Source: Ianthella basta (Eukaryota; Porifera; Demospongiae; Verongiida; Ianthellidae). From it: 64,000 bases of DNA. Positions 13,483 to 24,669 of this stretch are shown one piece after another (within the stretch, counting starts at the first letter, position 1; each line of letters starts with the position of its first letter). The DNA is taken from assembly GCA_964019415.1 (NCBI GenBank), contig OZ025885.1:67501-131500 (forward strand), in the 5' to 3' direction. A model generated the notes under the pieces. It did no database searches, was not told where the DNA came from, and saw only the letters and a program-made list of their open reading frames with translations. A program made the position numbers and the translations under genes.

Positions 13483-15471
13483 CTAGCTCTGGTTTGTTTC
13501 TAATAACAGTTTCACTTTTGCTTCTAGTCGGGTAAACAATGTGGTCATCTCATCCATTCTCTCCTTCAGCAGCTGGTGCTCTGCTTTCTCCCCCTTACGT
13601 TGTGCTTCCTGCTCAACTACCCTCCCCTCCAGCTCTTCCACTCTCGTCTTTGTCATCCGAAGATGGTCCTGCACTGATGTCTTCAGGTGCTCTCCAATCT
13701 CCTTCCTCGGCAGGACCACAGCACAGCCAAAGCGCTTGTACTCACACTTCACTTGCTGAAACACAAAGCACTTGTCTGATGTGAGGTGGTTCGTCACTTC
13801 AGAGAGCTCCATCTTCTTGGTGCAGCCGTCCTTCCAATTAGGACAGTAGACGACAAGGCTGGTGATGCGCTGAAGAGCATTTCTATCTCTGAACACATTG
13901 AAAGGTGGATCTGACTGCTCCGTGCTCCTACACGTAGGGCAGGAGTTGCCTCTGGTCTTCCACTTCTCAATGCACCGTGTGCAGTATATCTTCCCGCAGC
14001 AGTTGGCCTGCACTGGGTCGTTGGCTAGTGCCTGACACACAGCACAGACCAGTCCCTCAGGTACCCTCTCCAGAAAGTGGTACGTCTCGCCTGCATAGTC
14101 CTGGGGGTGGCCTGTAGGTGGGACCACCTCACACTGGTCTGCAGGTGAGGTCACCTCAACGTGACCTGAAGCTGGAGAGGTGTGAACAAAATCATTCACA
14201 CGAAGTAACAGGACCCATGTATACTCTTCACACGACAACAAGCAAATATCAAGCTTTAGTCCGAGTGAATGGCAAAGTAGACACACAGCCTCACCGACAT
14301 CCTCACTGTTGGGAGTGACCACTTGGTAGTCTGCCTCCACCTTCCAAGCTCCGTGGATGAGCACAAATCCCCACAATGGCTGATCTGCTGGTAGCCCCTC
14401 CCACACCACATCAACGTCTGTCCCATTGTGGTAGAGATGGAGCTGTCCCTTGTCCGTCACAGCACAGCCAAAGGTGCTGCCCTGTGAGCAGTCCAGCTCC
14501 CAAGGTAGGGGCCTCCTCTGTCCCTTGTGGTGTGCTGCACAGTCACGGCTGTTGGAGATCACAACCAACCAGTACTGGTCACTGCTGTCAATGTCCTCCC
14601 ACTTCTGAGGTACTGGTCCACTCTCTGGACCCTTGGCTGTGACACCAACACCAATGCCAAGCTCCTGTATTGAGTCACACAACACAACACAACACAGGCA
14701 CTTGATGGATTGTCACACCACACACTTATACCTGTTGCATGACTTCAGAGCAAACAGTGACTGTGTTGACCATACTAGCACTTCCTTCCTGCTAAGTATG
14801 TGAGGTACTGTCATCATCACGACTAGTCTCATCTAGCTGACAGCTTCCTCCCCTCCATTTTTAATTGATGACATAATCAGTTGATGACATCAGCATATAA
14901 AATGGAGGCAGGAATAGCGGTGGGCTCCACAAGACTAATTCACGACACCTACCATTCACTAGAACTGTTTATTTCTCCTATCACACACTACCATGCTAAT
15001 CATTAACACGAGGCTCACGTCTCCTTAACAAAATATGCCCATATCTAATGGTAGCTAGCTACATAGCATAGCTGGCATTCATATAAAAAGTACGTTCTGA
15101 TGACGAATGCACAAAGTGAAACACAGCCAGAAAATAGAAATTATACAGAAATAAGCTAAATAGCGAAGGCATGCGTCCTAAACAACTAGAACTGCGTTAT
15201 ATTAACCAGTTTAAAGATAGATTTTCATCTGCCTCAAGGGGCGGTTTACACTATAGCTAGCTATACCAATGTTAGCTAGTTGCTACCCGAAGCTTACCCA
15301 GCTCCCTGCCTCCAAAACCTTGACGCAAAACTGCAGCCCACTGGGAATAGGCTCCTTTGACAATGCAACGCCGAAATTAGACGTTGTCCTTGCAATTGTT
15401 CGGTCCAGGCTCAACTTGACGGCGTCAGAGCACTTCGAATGAAACCTTCCCAACACTGCCTCTGTAGCCAT
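13483..15471 (-). CDS. NHR-RING-TRAF-finger protein, gene 1 (type A)
   Basis: Three exons: 15298-15471, 14295-14664, 13483-14171; in phase, 410 aa. Exons 1-2 encode one Neuralized homology repeat (NHR): RFHSKCSDAVKLSLD, KEPIPSGLQFCVKVLE, then GVGVTAKGPESG and PLWGFVLIHGAWKVEADY. Exon 3 encodes a RING-like finger (CAVCQALANDPVQ, CCGKIYCTRC, CPTC), a TRAF-type zinc finger (CPNWKDGC to HLKTSVQDH) and a C-terminal coiled coil of about 60 residues. The frame also reads through intron 2, so an intron-retained form would stay open. Family knowledge: NHR modules bind protein ligands and RING/TRAF fingers support ubiquitin ligation; a ubiquitin-ligase or signalling role is inference. Its NHR differs clearly from the other four copies, so I call it type A. 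ATG at 15471 is preferred over the one two codons upstream because paralogues align there. Confidence 0.85.
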
Positions 15472-15482
15472 TATCACGTGAC
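15472..15482 (-). promoter_or_regulatory. CACGTG E-box next to the gene 1 start codon
   Basis: CACGTG (about 15475-15480) lies four bases upstream of the ATG. The same hexamer sits at the same place in copies 3, 4 and 5 and in the type A fragment at 24535. Confidence 0.5.
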
Positions 15483-15670
15483 GGCAACGTGCTCTTACCT
15501 CACCCCGATTACGCCCAGAGCGTATCCGGCGCTTATTGCGGTAGTTCCCAGCCTACCTTTCGGGGGGCTAGGGAAGAGATTAATATTGCGGTATCTACTG
15601 CATGCGCATTGTAATCACCATGGTTACAGTGCAATCCATAGCACAAATTAACAACACAACTTAAATCTAC

Positions 15671-18600
15671 TCAGTATTGCAAATAGGTGTTGTTACTTTC
15701 CAAACACTTCACTCTTTCCACCAAGCGAGCTAATGCTGTTTCCTGCTCCTCCACTCTAATCTTTGTCAGCCGAAGATGGTCCTCTACTGATGTCTGCAGA
15801 TGTCCCTCCATGTCCTTCCTCAGCAGGACTACATCACAGCCAAAGCGCTTGTACTCACACTCCACTCGCTGAAACATGAAGCAGTTCACTGACGTTACAT
15901 GCTTTTCCACTTCAGAGAGTTCCATCTTCTTGTTGCAGCCGTCCTTCCAATTAGGACAGTAGACGACAAGGCTGGTGATGCGCTGAAGAGCATTTCTATC
16001 TCTGAACACATTGAAAGGTGGCCTGGACTGAAATGTGCTCCTGCATGTGGGGCATGAGATGGCTCTGGTACGCCATCTCTCGATGCACTGTGCACAGTAG
16101 ATCTTCCCGCAGCAGGTGGCCTGCACTGGGTCGTAGGCCAGTGCCTGACACACAGCACAGACCAGTCCCTCAGGTGGCCTCTCCAGAAAGAGGTACGTCT
16201 TCCCGGCGTAGTCCTGGGGGTGCCCTGTAGGTGTGGTGACCAGGGCCTGGATTGTTGGTGGGATGCCCATGTGTGCATGGGCTGGGGAAAAGGGTTGGAA
16301 TACCAAAGTCACTACCACAAAAAGCAAATACGACAAATAGCAAATAAACATAACACAACAAAGCTATCTGCACAAAAGGATATAAAATGTTTGGCTGGTT
16401 TGAACCACAAATGGTGAATAATTACCAGTAAGCATTAAACCATGGACCCAACTAAACTGAGTGGCAGCAATACCTCATACAGTGAGTAGTGTGACTAAGC
16501 TGAAGGAACAAGGACACAGATTGTAAAGGCTGAATCAAATAGCTTGCTATACACTTATCTAGCTAAAGTTAACGATTCTTTCAGATGTTTCAGGGACTCT
16601 ATGGACATCTTCATCAGTGAATAACTACAAGAAGCACTCCAACTGTTTAAATAAGGGTGTGATGACAGGACATGATGGGATCATATGAATATCATTATGG
16701 CATATGAATATAATTGCAAAATGAATAAAAATAGGCTAACACCAAACACAGCATCACCTTAATTTGCAGTGATTTAGAAAATTAACTCCACCTTCACACC
16801 AACACCCAAGCTGTACTAAACAGTATAAGCACTGAAAGATCTGTGCTATGTGTCAGGCACTGGCCTATGGCCCAGCTAAACCTACAACCAAGCTAAGGAG
16901 ACAAGTCAAACCACCCACAGGCTCACCGTTTGGAGTGGCAACATCGAAGTCTGCTTCCACCTTCCAATTTCCCTGTAAGAAAACAAATCCCCACAGTGGT
17001 TTGTCTGTTGGTAGCCCTCTCATCACTACATCGTCAATCTCCATCCCATTGTAGTAGAGACGGAACTCTCCCTCCTCCGACACACTGCAACCCATTGTTT
17101 CGCCTACTGCACAACTTGGTTCCCATGGTAGCGCTCTCTGCTGTCCCATGTAGCATGCTTTACACCCATCCTTCTTCACTGAAAACCACCAGTGCTCTTC
17201 AGTGGTCATGCTAATATAAAGATTCAACAGTATTTCACTACTATCAGAATCTGGACTTGTAGTAGTGAAACCAATGCCAAAGTGAGGGCCCTGCAAGCAG
17301 TGGAGAGACAGACAACACAACACATTGATGTAATTTCACACCTTAGGCTTAGGTGCCCAAGGGCAAGCTTAAGACACTGCCTGCCCTTGGACTCATGCTG
17401 GGTGTCATTAGCTATAGAGCAGGTGAATGTGTACTGGTTCGCCATGTCTTTCAGCTGTCTGCATGGCTATCACTTCTTCAAACATTTGCAAGATTTAACT
17501 GAGTTATTAGTACAATGTACTTTTAGGATTTACAGCTGGCCTTCACATTTGTTTCTTTTATGCTGATGTATGCTCTCATGTGTTGGTGCTACATTGGGCC
17601 AACCTGGTCCTAGTGCCTTTGGGCATGGTGCACCTTAATCATTGAATTGAATTGAATTGAATTGAATTGAATTGAATTGAATTGAATTGAACTGAATTGA
17701 ATATACAACTGAAAAAGCTGCAAGCAACTACACAACTACACAGGACCCATGTAGTGTAAGTTGTTGAATATTGACTGGCACCAAATATCGACCAATGAAC
17801 AAAGGGCTAATCACTGCATGGATATTACGCCTACCATGCAGCCTTCCATTTTCAGGAGAGGGAAGCACTCCTTTGCCAGTAAATCATATAGTTTTGCAAC
17901 CTGGTGCATAAGTCTTAGTGCAGGCATCTCATCCGTACAGGTTTAAGTGCACAAATGTTACCAGCTTGCCTCACAGAATCAGCTACACAGATTTGGTAGC
18001 CATACGGACTTCACTCTGAAAACCTAGTTGAGCTATGGACCAATTTGTGGAAAGTCAAAAACTGGTACAGGTGTTTGTCACATGGTTGATACTGCAAGGT
18101 TGAGAAATGGTCAAACACAGGGACCACGGAATGGCAAGCACTTCAATATTTAATCTAGTTACAGCTCAAATAGGCTGAGCAAGATAGCAGTGTATTCAGT
18201 GATCAGTTTCGATGGTAGAATGTGGTCGATAATTGGTAGCTTAACTGCATACAACCATGTCAAACAAAGAGAAGATAAGCAACAAAGATGGCATATCCAC
18301 AAACACTGACAGGAGCATCTTTCCCATTCCAAAATGCCCAAATCACTTCCTCTTGCTTGTAGCTACATTAGCAAATAGCCTCTTCCATAGACCTTTTCAC
18401 AAATCAACACACAATGCTACAGTTTCATGGTCCTCCATTCTACTAGTCTACTGTCCAGTGAGCTCTAGATCATCAACATTCCTTACAGTGTAATTAACAT
18501 GTTTGGACATAGACTAAGTGTTGTGGTATATCAGTTGGGATATGATTAGTACATGAATAGTTAGCCAGCGGCTAGCTACGTATATAGCTACAAGTGGTCA

Positions 18601-18953
18601 GCCAGGGAGATGAGCTCGTGTAGAAAAGGCACCAAATGAAATGAGTACCAAACTGAATGTCCTCTGACATCGCCAAGGCCACATCACATGCTTCCATTTC
18701 GTGAAAAGGTTTAAACTTTCTCACTAATAATAATTATTTTAAACCTTACCCGGTTTAGCCCCACGAACGGACTCTTCTCCAAAACTTTGACAGAGAACTG
18801 CCACCCGACTGGGATAGGTTCTTTTGAAAAAGCACCAGATTCGACGTTATCCTTCAACCATGCTGTCTTCCCATCCAAGCTCAAATTGATTGAACCAAAG
18901 AAGTTCAAGTGGAAACGTCCGCGCTCTGGCACACAACTACTGCCAGTAGCCAT
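15671..18953 (-). CDS. NHR-RING-TRAF-finger protein, gene 2 (type B)
   Basis: Exons 18750-18953, 16927-17290, 15671-16281; 392 aa, phases closed. NHR: GRFHLNFFGSINLSLDGK, SKEPIPVGWQFSVKVLE, then HFGIGFTTTSPDS and PLWGFVFLQGNWKVEADFD. Linker AHAHMGIPPTIQALV, RING-like finger (CAVCQALAYDPVQ, CCGKIYCAQC), TRAF-type finger, then a short coil ending ESNNTYLQY. Exon 2 has a local replacement (EILLNLYISMTTEE) where paralogues read KLKKRDDIIRSDK-like sequence. Intron 1 (1.46 kb) holds a GAATT microsatellite at 17640-17700 and a hairpin at 17351-17393. A perfect palindrome lies 10 bp upstream of the ATG in place of the CACGTG box. Confidence 0.85.
17640..17702. repeat. (GAATT)n microsatellite
   Basis: About eleven tandem ATTGA units inside intron 1 of NHR gene 2; absent from the matching introns of the other copies. 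Confidence 0.9.
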
Positions 18954-18963
18954 GATCATTACG

Positions 18964-19000
18964 TAGATAATCGAGGGAATAATATTCCCTCGATTATCTA
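18964..19000. repeat. Perfect 18-bp inverted repeat upstream of NHR gene 2
   Basis: Arms 18964-18981 and 18983-19000 are exact reverse complements around a single base. It replaces the E-box segment found upstream of the sister genes and could extrude as a cruciform. Confidence 0.9.
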
Positions 19001-19047
19001 TGCCACGATCACGCGCACCGTTCAAATCGGAACTTAGTGTGGAATGG

Positions 19048-19270
19048 AAACCAGATCCAACCAGTACTGGTCACTGCTGTCAATGTCCTCCCACTTCTGA
19101 GGTACTGGTCCACTCTCTGGGCCCTTGGCTGTGACACCAACACCAATGCCAAGCTCCTGCAATTACAGTCACACAACACAACACATGCACTGGATGGATT
19201 GTCACACCAAACTAACACACCTGTTACATGACTTCAAAGCAAACAGTGACTGTGTTGACCATTCCAGCTA
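19048..19270 (-). pseudogene. Truncated type A NHR exon 2 (fragment)
   Basis: 19049-19158 matches the 5' half of exon 2 of gene 1 (GVGVTAKGPESG, KWEDIDSSDQYW). It is cut inside the exon at its low-coordinate end. The following bases to about 19270 match intron 1 of gene 1. It is a duplication remnant without RING exon. Confidence 0.85.
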
Positions 19271-19686
19271 CCCATCCTAGTTAACTCATCTCATATACAA
19301 TCCCAATCAATCCAGTGCTAGCATCACATTAATACTGCCACACACCAACATGTCGCCAATCTGAGGAGTCCATGCAACCCACATGTAGTGCAATAGCTCA
19401 GGAGAATCTGATCATCCAATCATCATTACCCCCATAACTGGCACTTCCTTCTTGCTAAGTGTGTGAGGTACCGTCACAACACCTAGCTACCAGTCACTGG
19501 GCTCAGAATTGTATTAACGCACCAATCACACATCACCATGCCAACTGTTAGCATGCATGAGGCTCACATCTCCTTTAATAATCAAATATACATAGGCAGC
19601 GGAACCTATAGGGCTGAGGGGCTGAAGCCCCCAATGTTTCAGAACCCCAACATAATGCACACAGCAAACATACTAGCTGAACCAGT

Positions 19687-19714
19687 ACACACACCCCCCC
19701 CCCCCCCCCCCCCT
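19687..19714. repeat. Poly-C tract
   Basis: A run of about 20 or more C in the intergenic remnant between NHR genes 2 and 3. Comparable poly-C runs occur at 13071, 30533, 39952 and 40092. Confidence 0.9.
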
Positions 19715-19856
19715 TGCAAAGTGTATAGTCTTCCTCTGCTTATGATATGCCCATATCTAGTGGTAGCTACATAGCTAGCTATAGCCACCGTGAGATATGG
19801 GCACACATTGCTGGCTATAGCTGCATTCATGTAAAAAGGGTTTAACAATGAAACGC

Positions 19857-20031
19857 TAGTCTGGCTCGCTAGACTGTCCCAATTGCGCCCAGGGCGCTCA
19901 GAAGAGAAGGAACGTCCCTTTCCTTCTAGTCTTGCCCCCAGCCACTTGGGTAGCTGGAAGTAGGCTGGGGACAAGACTACTTCTCTTTTGCGCATCAGAC
20001 CCTTATTGGGACGGTCTAGCGAGCCAGACTA
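19857..20031. mobile_element. 175-bp MITE-like element with 27-bp terminal inverted repeats
   Basis: The ends (TAGTCTGGCTCGCTAGAC and its mirror) match at 26 of 27 positions. If the outer TA is a target duplication, the element starts GTCTGG and ends CCAGAC, as for Tc1/mariner-like MITEs. It carries no coding frame. It lies in the degraded region between gene 2 and gene 3. Confidence 0.8.
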
Positions 20032-20381
20032 CCTTCACTGCATGCAATCCATGTAGCTATGCGTAGCATTCCGTCGTCATCGTCATTGAGCACTTCACGG
20101 CAACTTAACACAGGCTAGGCAACAGCTACAACATCTCATTACTGAACTCATTCAACCCAAGCAATACAGTAAGTACAACATAATGTACCTGCCACTAGAC
20201 AAAGGAACAAAGGCTATGTAGGGGAGCAGCTCCCTATGGTCATCACTACTCAACACAGTTAACTCCTAGATCTACAGAGCTAGCTATCATGTTACATATG
20301 TAATCAAAATGGCTACTGTACAGTCTATATCATATACATATAGCTAGCAACACACAAGTCTACTGTGGTCTACTGTTGACC

Positions 20382-23072
20382 TTAGGTTTTGTTAGTTTCC
20401 AAACACTTCACTCTTTCCACCAAGCGAGCTAATGCTGTTTCCAACTCCTCCACTCTAATCTTTGTCATCCGAAGATGGTCCTCTACTGATGTCTTCAGGT
20501 GCTCTCCCATTTCCTTCTTTGGCAGGACCACAGCACAGCCAAACCGCTTGTATTCACACTCGGCTTGCTTCAACATCACGCAGTTCACTGACAGGAGGTG
20601 CTTTTCCACTTCAGAGAGTTCCATCTTCTTGTTGCAGCCGTCCTTCCAATTAGGACAGTAGACGACATGGCTGGTGATGCGCTGAAGAGCATTTCTATCT
20701 CTGAACACATTGAACGGTGGATCTGACTGCTCCGTGCTCCTACACATGGGGCAGGAGTTGGATTTGGTCTTCCACGCCTCGATGCACCGTGCGCAGTAGA
20801 TCTTCCCACAGCAGATGGCCTGCACTGGGTCGTTGGCCACTGTCTGACACACAGCACAGACCAGTCCCTCAGGTGGCCTCTCCACAAAGAGGTAAGTCTT
20901 GCCAGCATAGTCCTGGGGGTGGCCTGTAGGTGGGACCACCTCACACTGGACTGCAGGTGAGGGGGACTGGGGCTGGACTGCAGGTGAGGGGGACTGGGGC
21001 TGGACTGCTGGTGAGGGGGACTGGGGCTGGACTGCTGGTGAGGGGGACTGGGGCTGGACTGCAGGTGAGGGGGACTGGGGCTGGACTGCTGGTGTGGTTC
21101 CCTTGTGCTCACAGCCTGCAGAAGAGGGATTGAGTCATACACAAACAATAAATAAATAAAACAAACAATAAGTATAACACAATAAAGGACTTAGGTATGT
21201 ATGCAGGTAGTAGAAGCCAATGGGGCAAGGCTCAAACAGTGCAATGACTATGAACACTCCAGAGCAGCATGCATGGACTAGCAAGAATGCTGTGTAGAAC
21301 AGTCCATCCAGGCACAGGGTCGCAGGGGTGCTTAGCGACTTTCACAACTACACAACTCAAATGTTCAATTAGGCGATTAGGAGGGAAAGCTAAACCTACA
21401 ACCAAGCTAAGGAGACAAGTCAGACCACCCACAGGCTCACCGTTTGGAGTGGCAACATCGTAGTCTGCTTCCACCTTCCAATATCCCCGTAAGAGAACAA
21501 ACCCCCACAGTGGTTTGTCTGTCGGTAGCCCTGTCCACACTACATCGTCAATCTCTGTCCCATTGTAGATGAGACGGAACTTTCCCTCCTCAGACACGCT
21601 GCAACCCATTGTTTTGCCTTCTTCACAGTCTGGCTCCCATGGTAGCGCTCTCCGCTGTCCCTTGTGGTACGCTGCACACCCATCCTTCTTCACTGAAAAC
21701 CACCAGTGCTTGTCACTTCTGATAATGTCATCACGCTTCTTGAGCTTGTCCGAACTATCTGGATTAACAGTCGTTAAACCAATGCCAAATTCAGTGGACT
21801 GCAAGCAGTGGAGAGACAGACAACACAATACATAGAAGTATTATCACATCACATTACAGGTTTGTATGCATGTGTGTCCAAGAGCAAAAGATGCTAGATC
21901 TAAAGCTTGCTCCCTTAGATTTGGGCTACATGGACATCATTAAACTCAGTGAGTACTGGTATGCCATCTCTTTCACTTCTTCAAATGTATACAACAACTG
22001 AAAAGGCTGCAAGCCAACTACACAGGACCCATGCAGTGTAAGCAGCCAATTATCGACTAATGAGTATCACAATTAAATCAACCAGAACTTGCTTATAGGA
22101 CTTTGTGCACGGACAAAGCTTCCTTCAGTTCAGGAAATAGCCCATTCATTATCAGGAGAGGGAAGCACTCTTTTACCAGTAAACCTGGTGCATAAGTCTT
22201 AGTGCAGGCATCTCATCCATACAGGTTCTAGTGCACAAAAGGCACCAGTTTGCCTCACAGATTTGGTACACCATGGACTTCACTCTAGGAGACCTTCATG
22301 GTTGAGTTATGGGCCAATTTGTGGAAAGATGTTTGTCACATGGTCAATAAATGAAATGCAAGTTTAATAAGTGGAGCACAAAATGGCAAGCACTTTAGTA
22401 ATTAATCTAGTTACAGCTCCAATTGGCTGAGTAAAATGGCAGCTCCTTCGGCAATCAGTTTCAATGGTATAGAATGTGGTCAATAATTAGCAGCTTATCT
22501 GCATACAACCATTACACTACTTTGCACTGTGTTTAGAATCTCCTTGTACTTGGAGTTAGTTGCATTAGCAAATAGCATCTTTAAATGATGAATGTGAGCT
22601 GATTTCCAAACTATCCCATATTTCAAATTACGCACTTACCCTATTACACCCAACCCTCTACCTCATTCAATATCCTATCTGGCCACATATGCAGCTACAA
22701 GTGATCAGCTAAGGAATGAGCCAGCTTGTGTTGAGCAAGCACTAGTGAGTAGAGCACCAAACTGAGCGTCCTACCACTTAGCCAAGGCCACATAACACGC
22801 TTACATTTCGTGAAGAGGCTAATCTGAAACTTTGTCACTATATAATTACACTTATTACATTTAAACCTTACACAAAAGATGTTTGCAAGTATCTGCTCGA
22901 AAACTTTGACAGCGAACTTCTGCCCAATTGGGATAGGTTCTTTTGAAAAAGCACCAGAAACGGCTTTATCTTCCGACCATGCTGTCTTCCCATCCACGCT
23001 CAACTTGATCGAACCAAAGCTGTTCAAGTGGAAACGCCCGCGCTCTGGCACACTATTGCTGCCAGCAGCCAT
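20382..23072 (-). CDS. NHR-RING-TRAF-finger protein, gene 3 (type B)
   Basis: Exons 22872-23072, 21441-21798, 20382-21115; 430 aa. Same module order as its sisters: NHR (FHLNSFGSIKLSVDGKTAW; PLWGFVLLRGYWKVEADYD), RING-like finger (CAVCQTVANDPVQ, CCGKIYCARC), TRAF finger, short coil ending CLETNKT. Distinctive feature: the NHR-RING linker is enlarged by five tandem 9-residue repeats close to QPQSPSPAV (27-bp unit, 20946-21093), giving a proline-rich stalk. The promoter side has two CACGTG boxes (23076-23081 and 23090-23095), followed by sequence unlike the RPS8 first exon of the neighbouring unit. Confidence 0.85.
20946..21093 (-). repeat. 27-bp coding minisatellite in gene 3 linker
   Basis: Five units in frame encoding QPQSPSPAV-like repeats between NHR and RING. 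The other four genes have a single unit or an unrelated linker. Confidence 0.9.
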
Positions 23073-23889
23073 GATCACGTGATCACACCCACGTGGCCTC
23101 CCCTCCTTCTCCCCTTCGACCACCTCTATATACCCAGGGGGGGGTCGGACAAGTCCTGGGATTGCGCAATACCAGCACCTCAATAATTGCATTCCTGACA
23201 TTCCAATCGCGTCTCCGTATGTTAGCTGACTGTGCTCCAAGGCCGAATGTGCATACCCTGAGCCATGGCAGGGCCTTGTACTGCATTCGCGCCCCTGGTA
23301 TGACCCGTACGTACGTAGCCAAGGAGCCATAAAGTGGATTGGGCTTAATTGTCTGACCGCTTTCACAATTTAGTTTTGCAAGTTATCGCAGCATTTCCTG
23401 AGGATTGCCAGCACGCTTAAGCCATTTCTAGCATCCCTGCTATCGAATGTGACAAATCGTGTACAGAACCAAGACGATTGCAAGGACGTGGCTGCCGATT
23501 GCACTCCCATTGCAGAAGCAGTCAACCTATCAGTCTTGCAGTCCTGAAGTGATCAATGAGGACTCGCTACCAGCTTCTAAGGAGTCACTTCCACAGGAGC
23601 ACTTGCTCAGTTCTCCAGATTAGGCTTCATCTGCCTCGTAGCCAGCATCAGCGAACACTCGTACACCGGTGTTGGAAAATGCTCGCAAAACCTACCTAGA
23701 TGCTGGGGAAGGGCGGGGAAGGGTCCATTTTCTGATAGCCCTTGTCCAACTGTGTGCTCAGAAGCAAAGAAACAAGCGATACGACGTGTTTCTCGAAATA
23801 TGTTTGCTCTTTGCTAGTATAGGTAAAATACACAGCAAAGAGCAGCCGCGTCGGCCATTTTGCGGACACACGTGACCTTGACCGACCCG

Positions 23890-24200
23890 ACCTACTATAT
23901 ACCTGTCCTGCCGCGCGCAGCGTGACTTATTTTATGTTCTCGCTACTTCTTTCTCTTCTGACCACTTGTGGTAGTAGTCTATATTGCTAAGCGTCCCTTG
24001 GTCCTCCCGCCCCTCTAGCCTTGCATGTGTGTAGGGATAACACGTGACAGCTGGCACCAGAGACGGTCCACGGAAGGGAAGAAGAAACCCATCCGCAAAG
24101 GGAGAAAGTTTGAACACGGCCGCCCCCGCGAATACGAAGGCAGGCGACACAAGGCGGAGCACTTATAGTTATACATGTGGTGTGGCTACGTGCGAGGGTT
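23890..24200 (+). pseudogene. RPS8 promoter/exon 2 fragment, frameshifted
   Basis: 24037-24150 encodes [18 protein letters not shown] then [11 protein letters not shown], clearly the N-terminal part of ribosomal protein S8. An extra C in the GRP codons shifts the frame, and the donor GT of the intact copy is GC here. Upstream sequence from about 23905 matches intron 1 of the intact RPS8. Exons 3-5 are missing. Confidence 0.85.
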
Positions 24201-24261
24201 TAGTACGAGCTACCGTCCTAACGACCCATTGGCTAGATCCCTCAAAACAGTGAGCTAATGT

Positions 24262-24540
24262 ACTCTGTTGGAGAACACAACCAACCAGTACTGGTCACTG
24301 CTGTCAATGTCCTCCTACTTCTGAGGCACTGGTCCACTCTCTGGACCCTTGGCTGTGACACCAACACCAATGCCAAGGTCAACAGAACTGCAGCCCAGCT
24401 AGCGAAGGGATCCTTCGACAGTGCTACACCAACACTAGACATTGTCCTTGCGATCACCCTGTCCAGCTCATCTTGACCGCATCAGAGCACTTCAAGTGCA
24501 TGGATCTTTCCAATCATTTCCTCAGTAGCCGTGTTCACGT
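24262..24540 (-). pseudogene. Type A NHR fragment with exon 1 and exon 2 pieces fused
   Basis: 24285-24376 matches exon 2 of gene 1, and 24377-24530 matches its exon 1. They are joined directly with loss of the intron and flanking exon sequence. The start codon is changed to CTG-like sequence and frames are broken, although the CACGTG box is kept. A dead remnant. Confidence 0.85.
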
Positions 24541-24669
24541 GACTACACATCCACATCACATCCACATGACATACCAATTTGCTATAATTACATATAGTAC
24601 AACCCTAGGCCTACCACTACCACTAAGATACTAATAAAAAGAAAGATTAAAGTGCAGTCAATAAATACA

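Noticed and set aside
14172..14294. Single uninterrupted exon for type A gene 1 (14685-13483 open)
   Set aside because: The frame happens to read through intron 2, but donor GTGAGG and acceptor CTCCAG align with the intron positions of the four paralogues.
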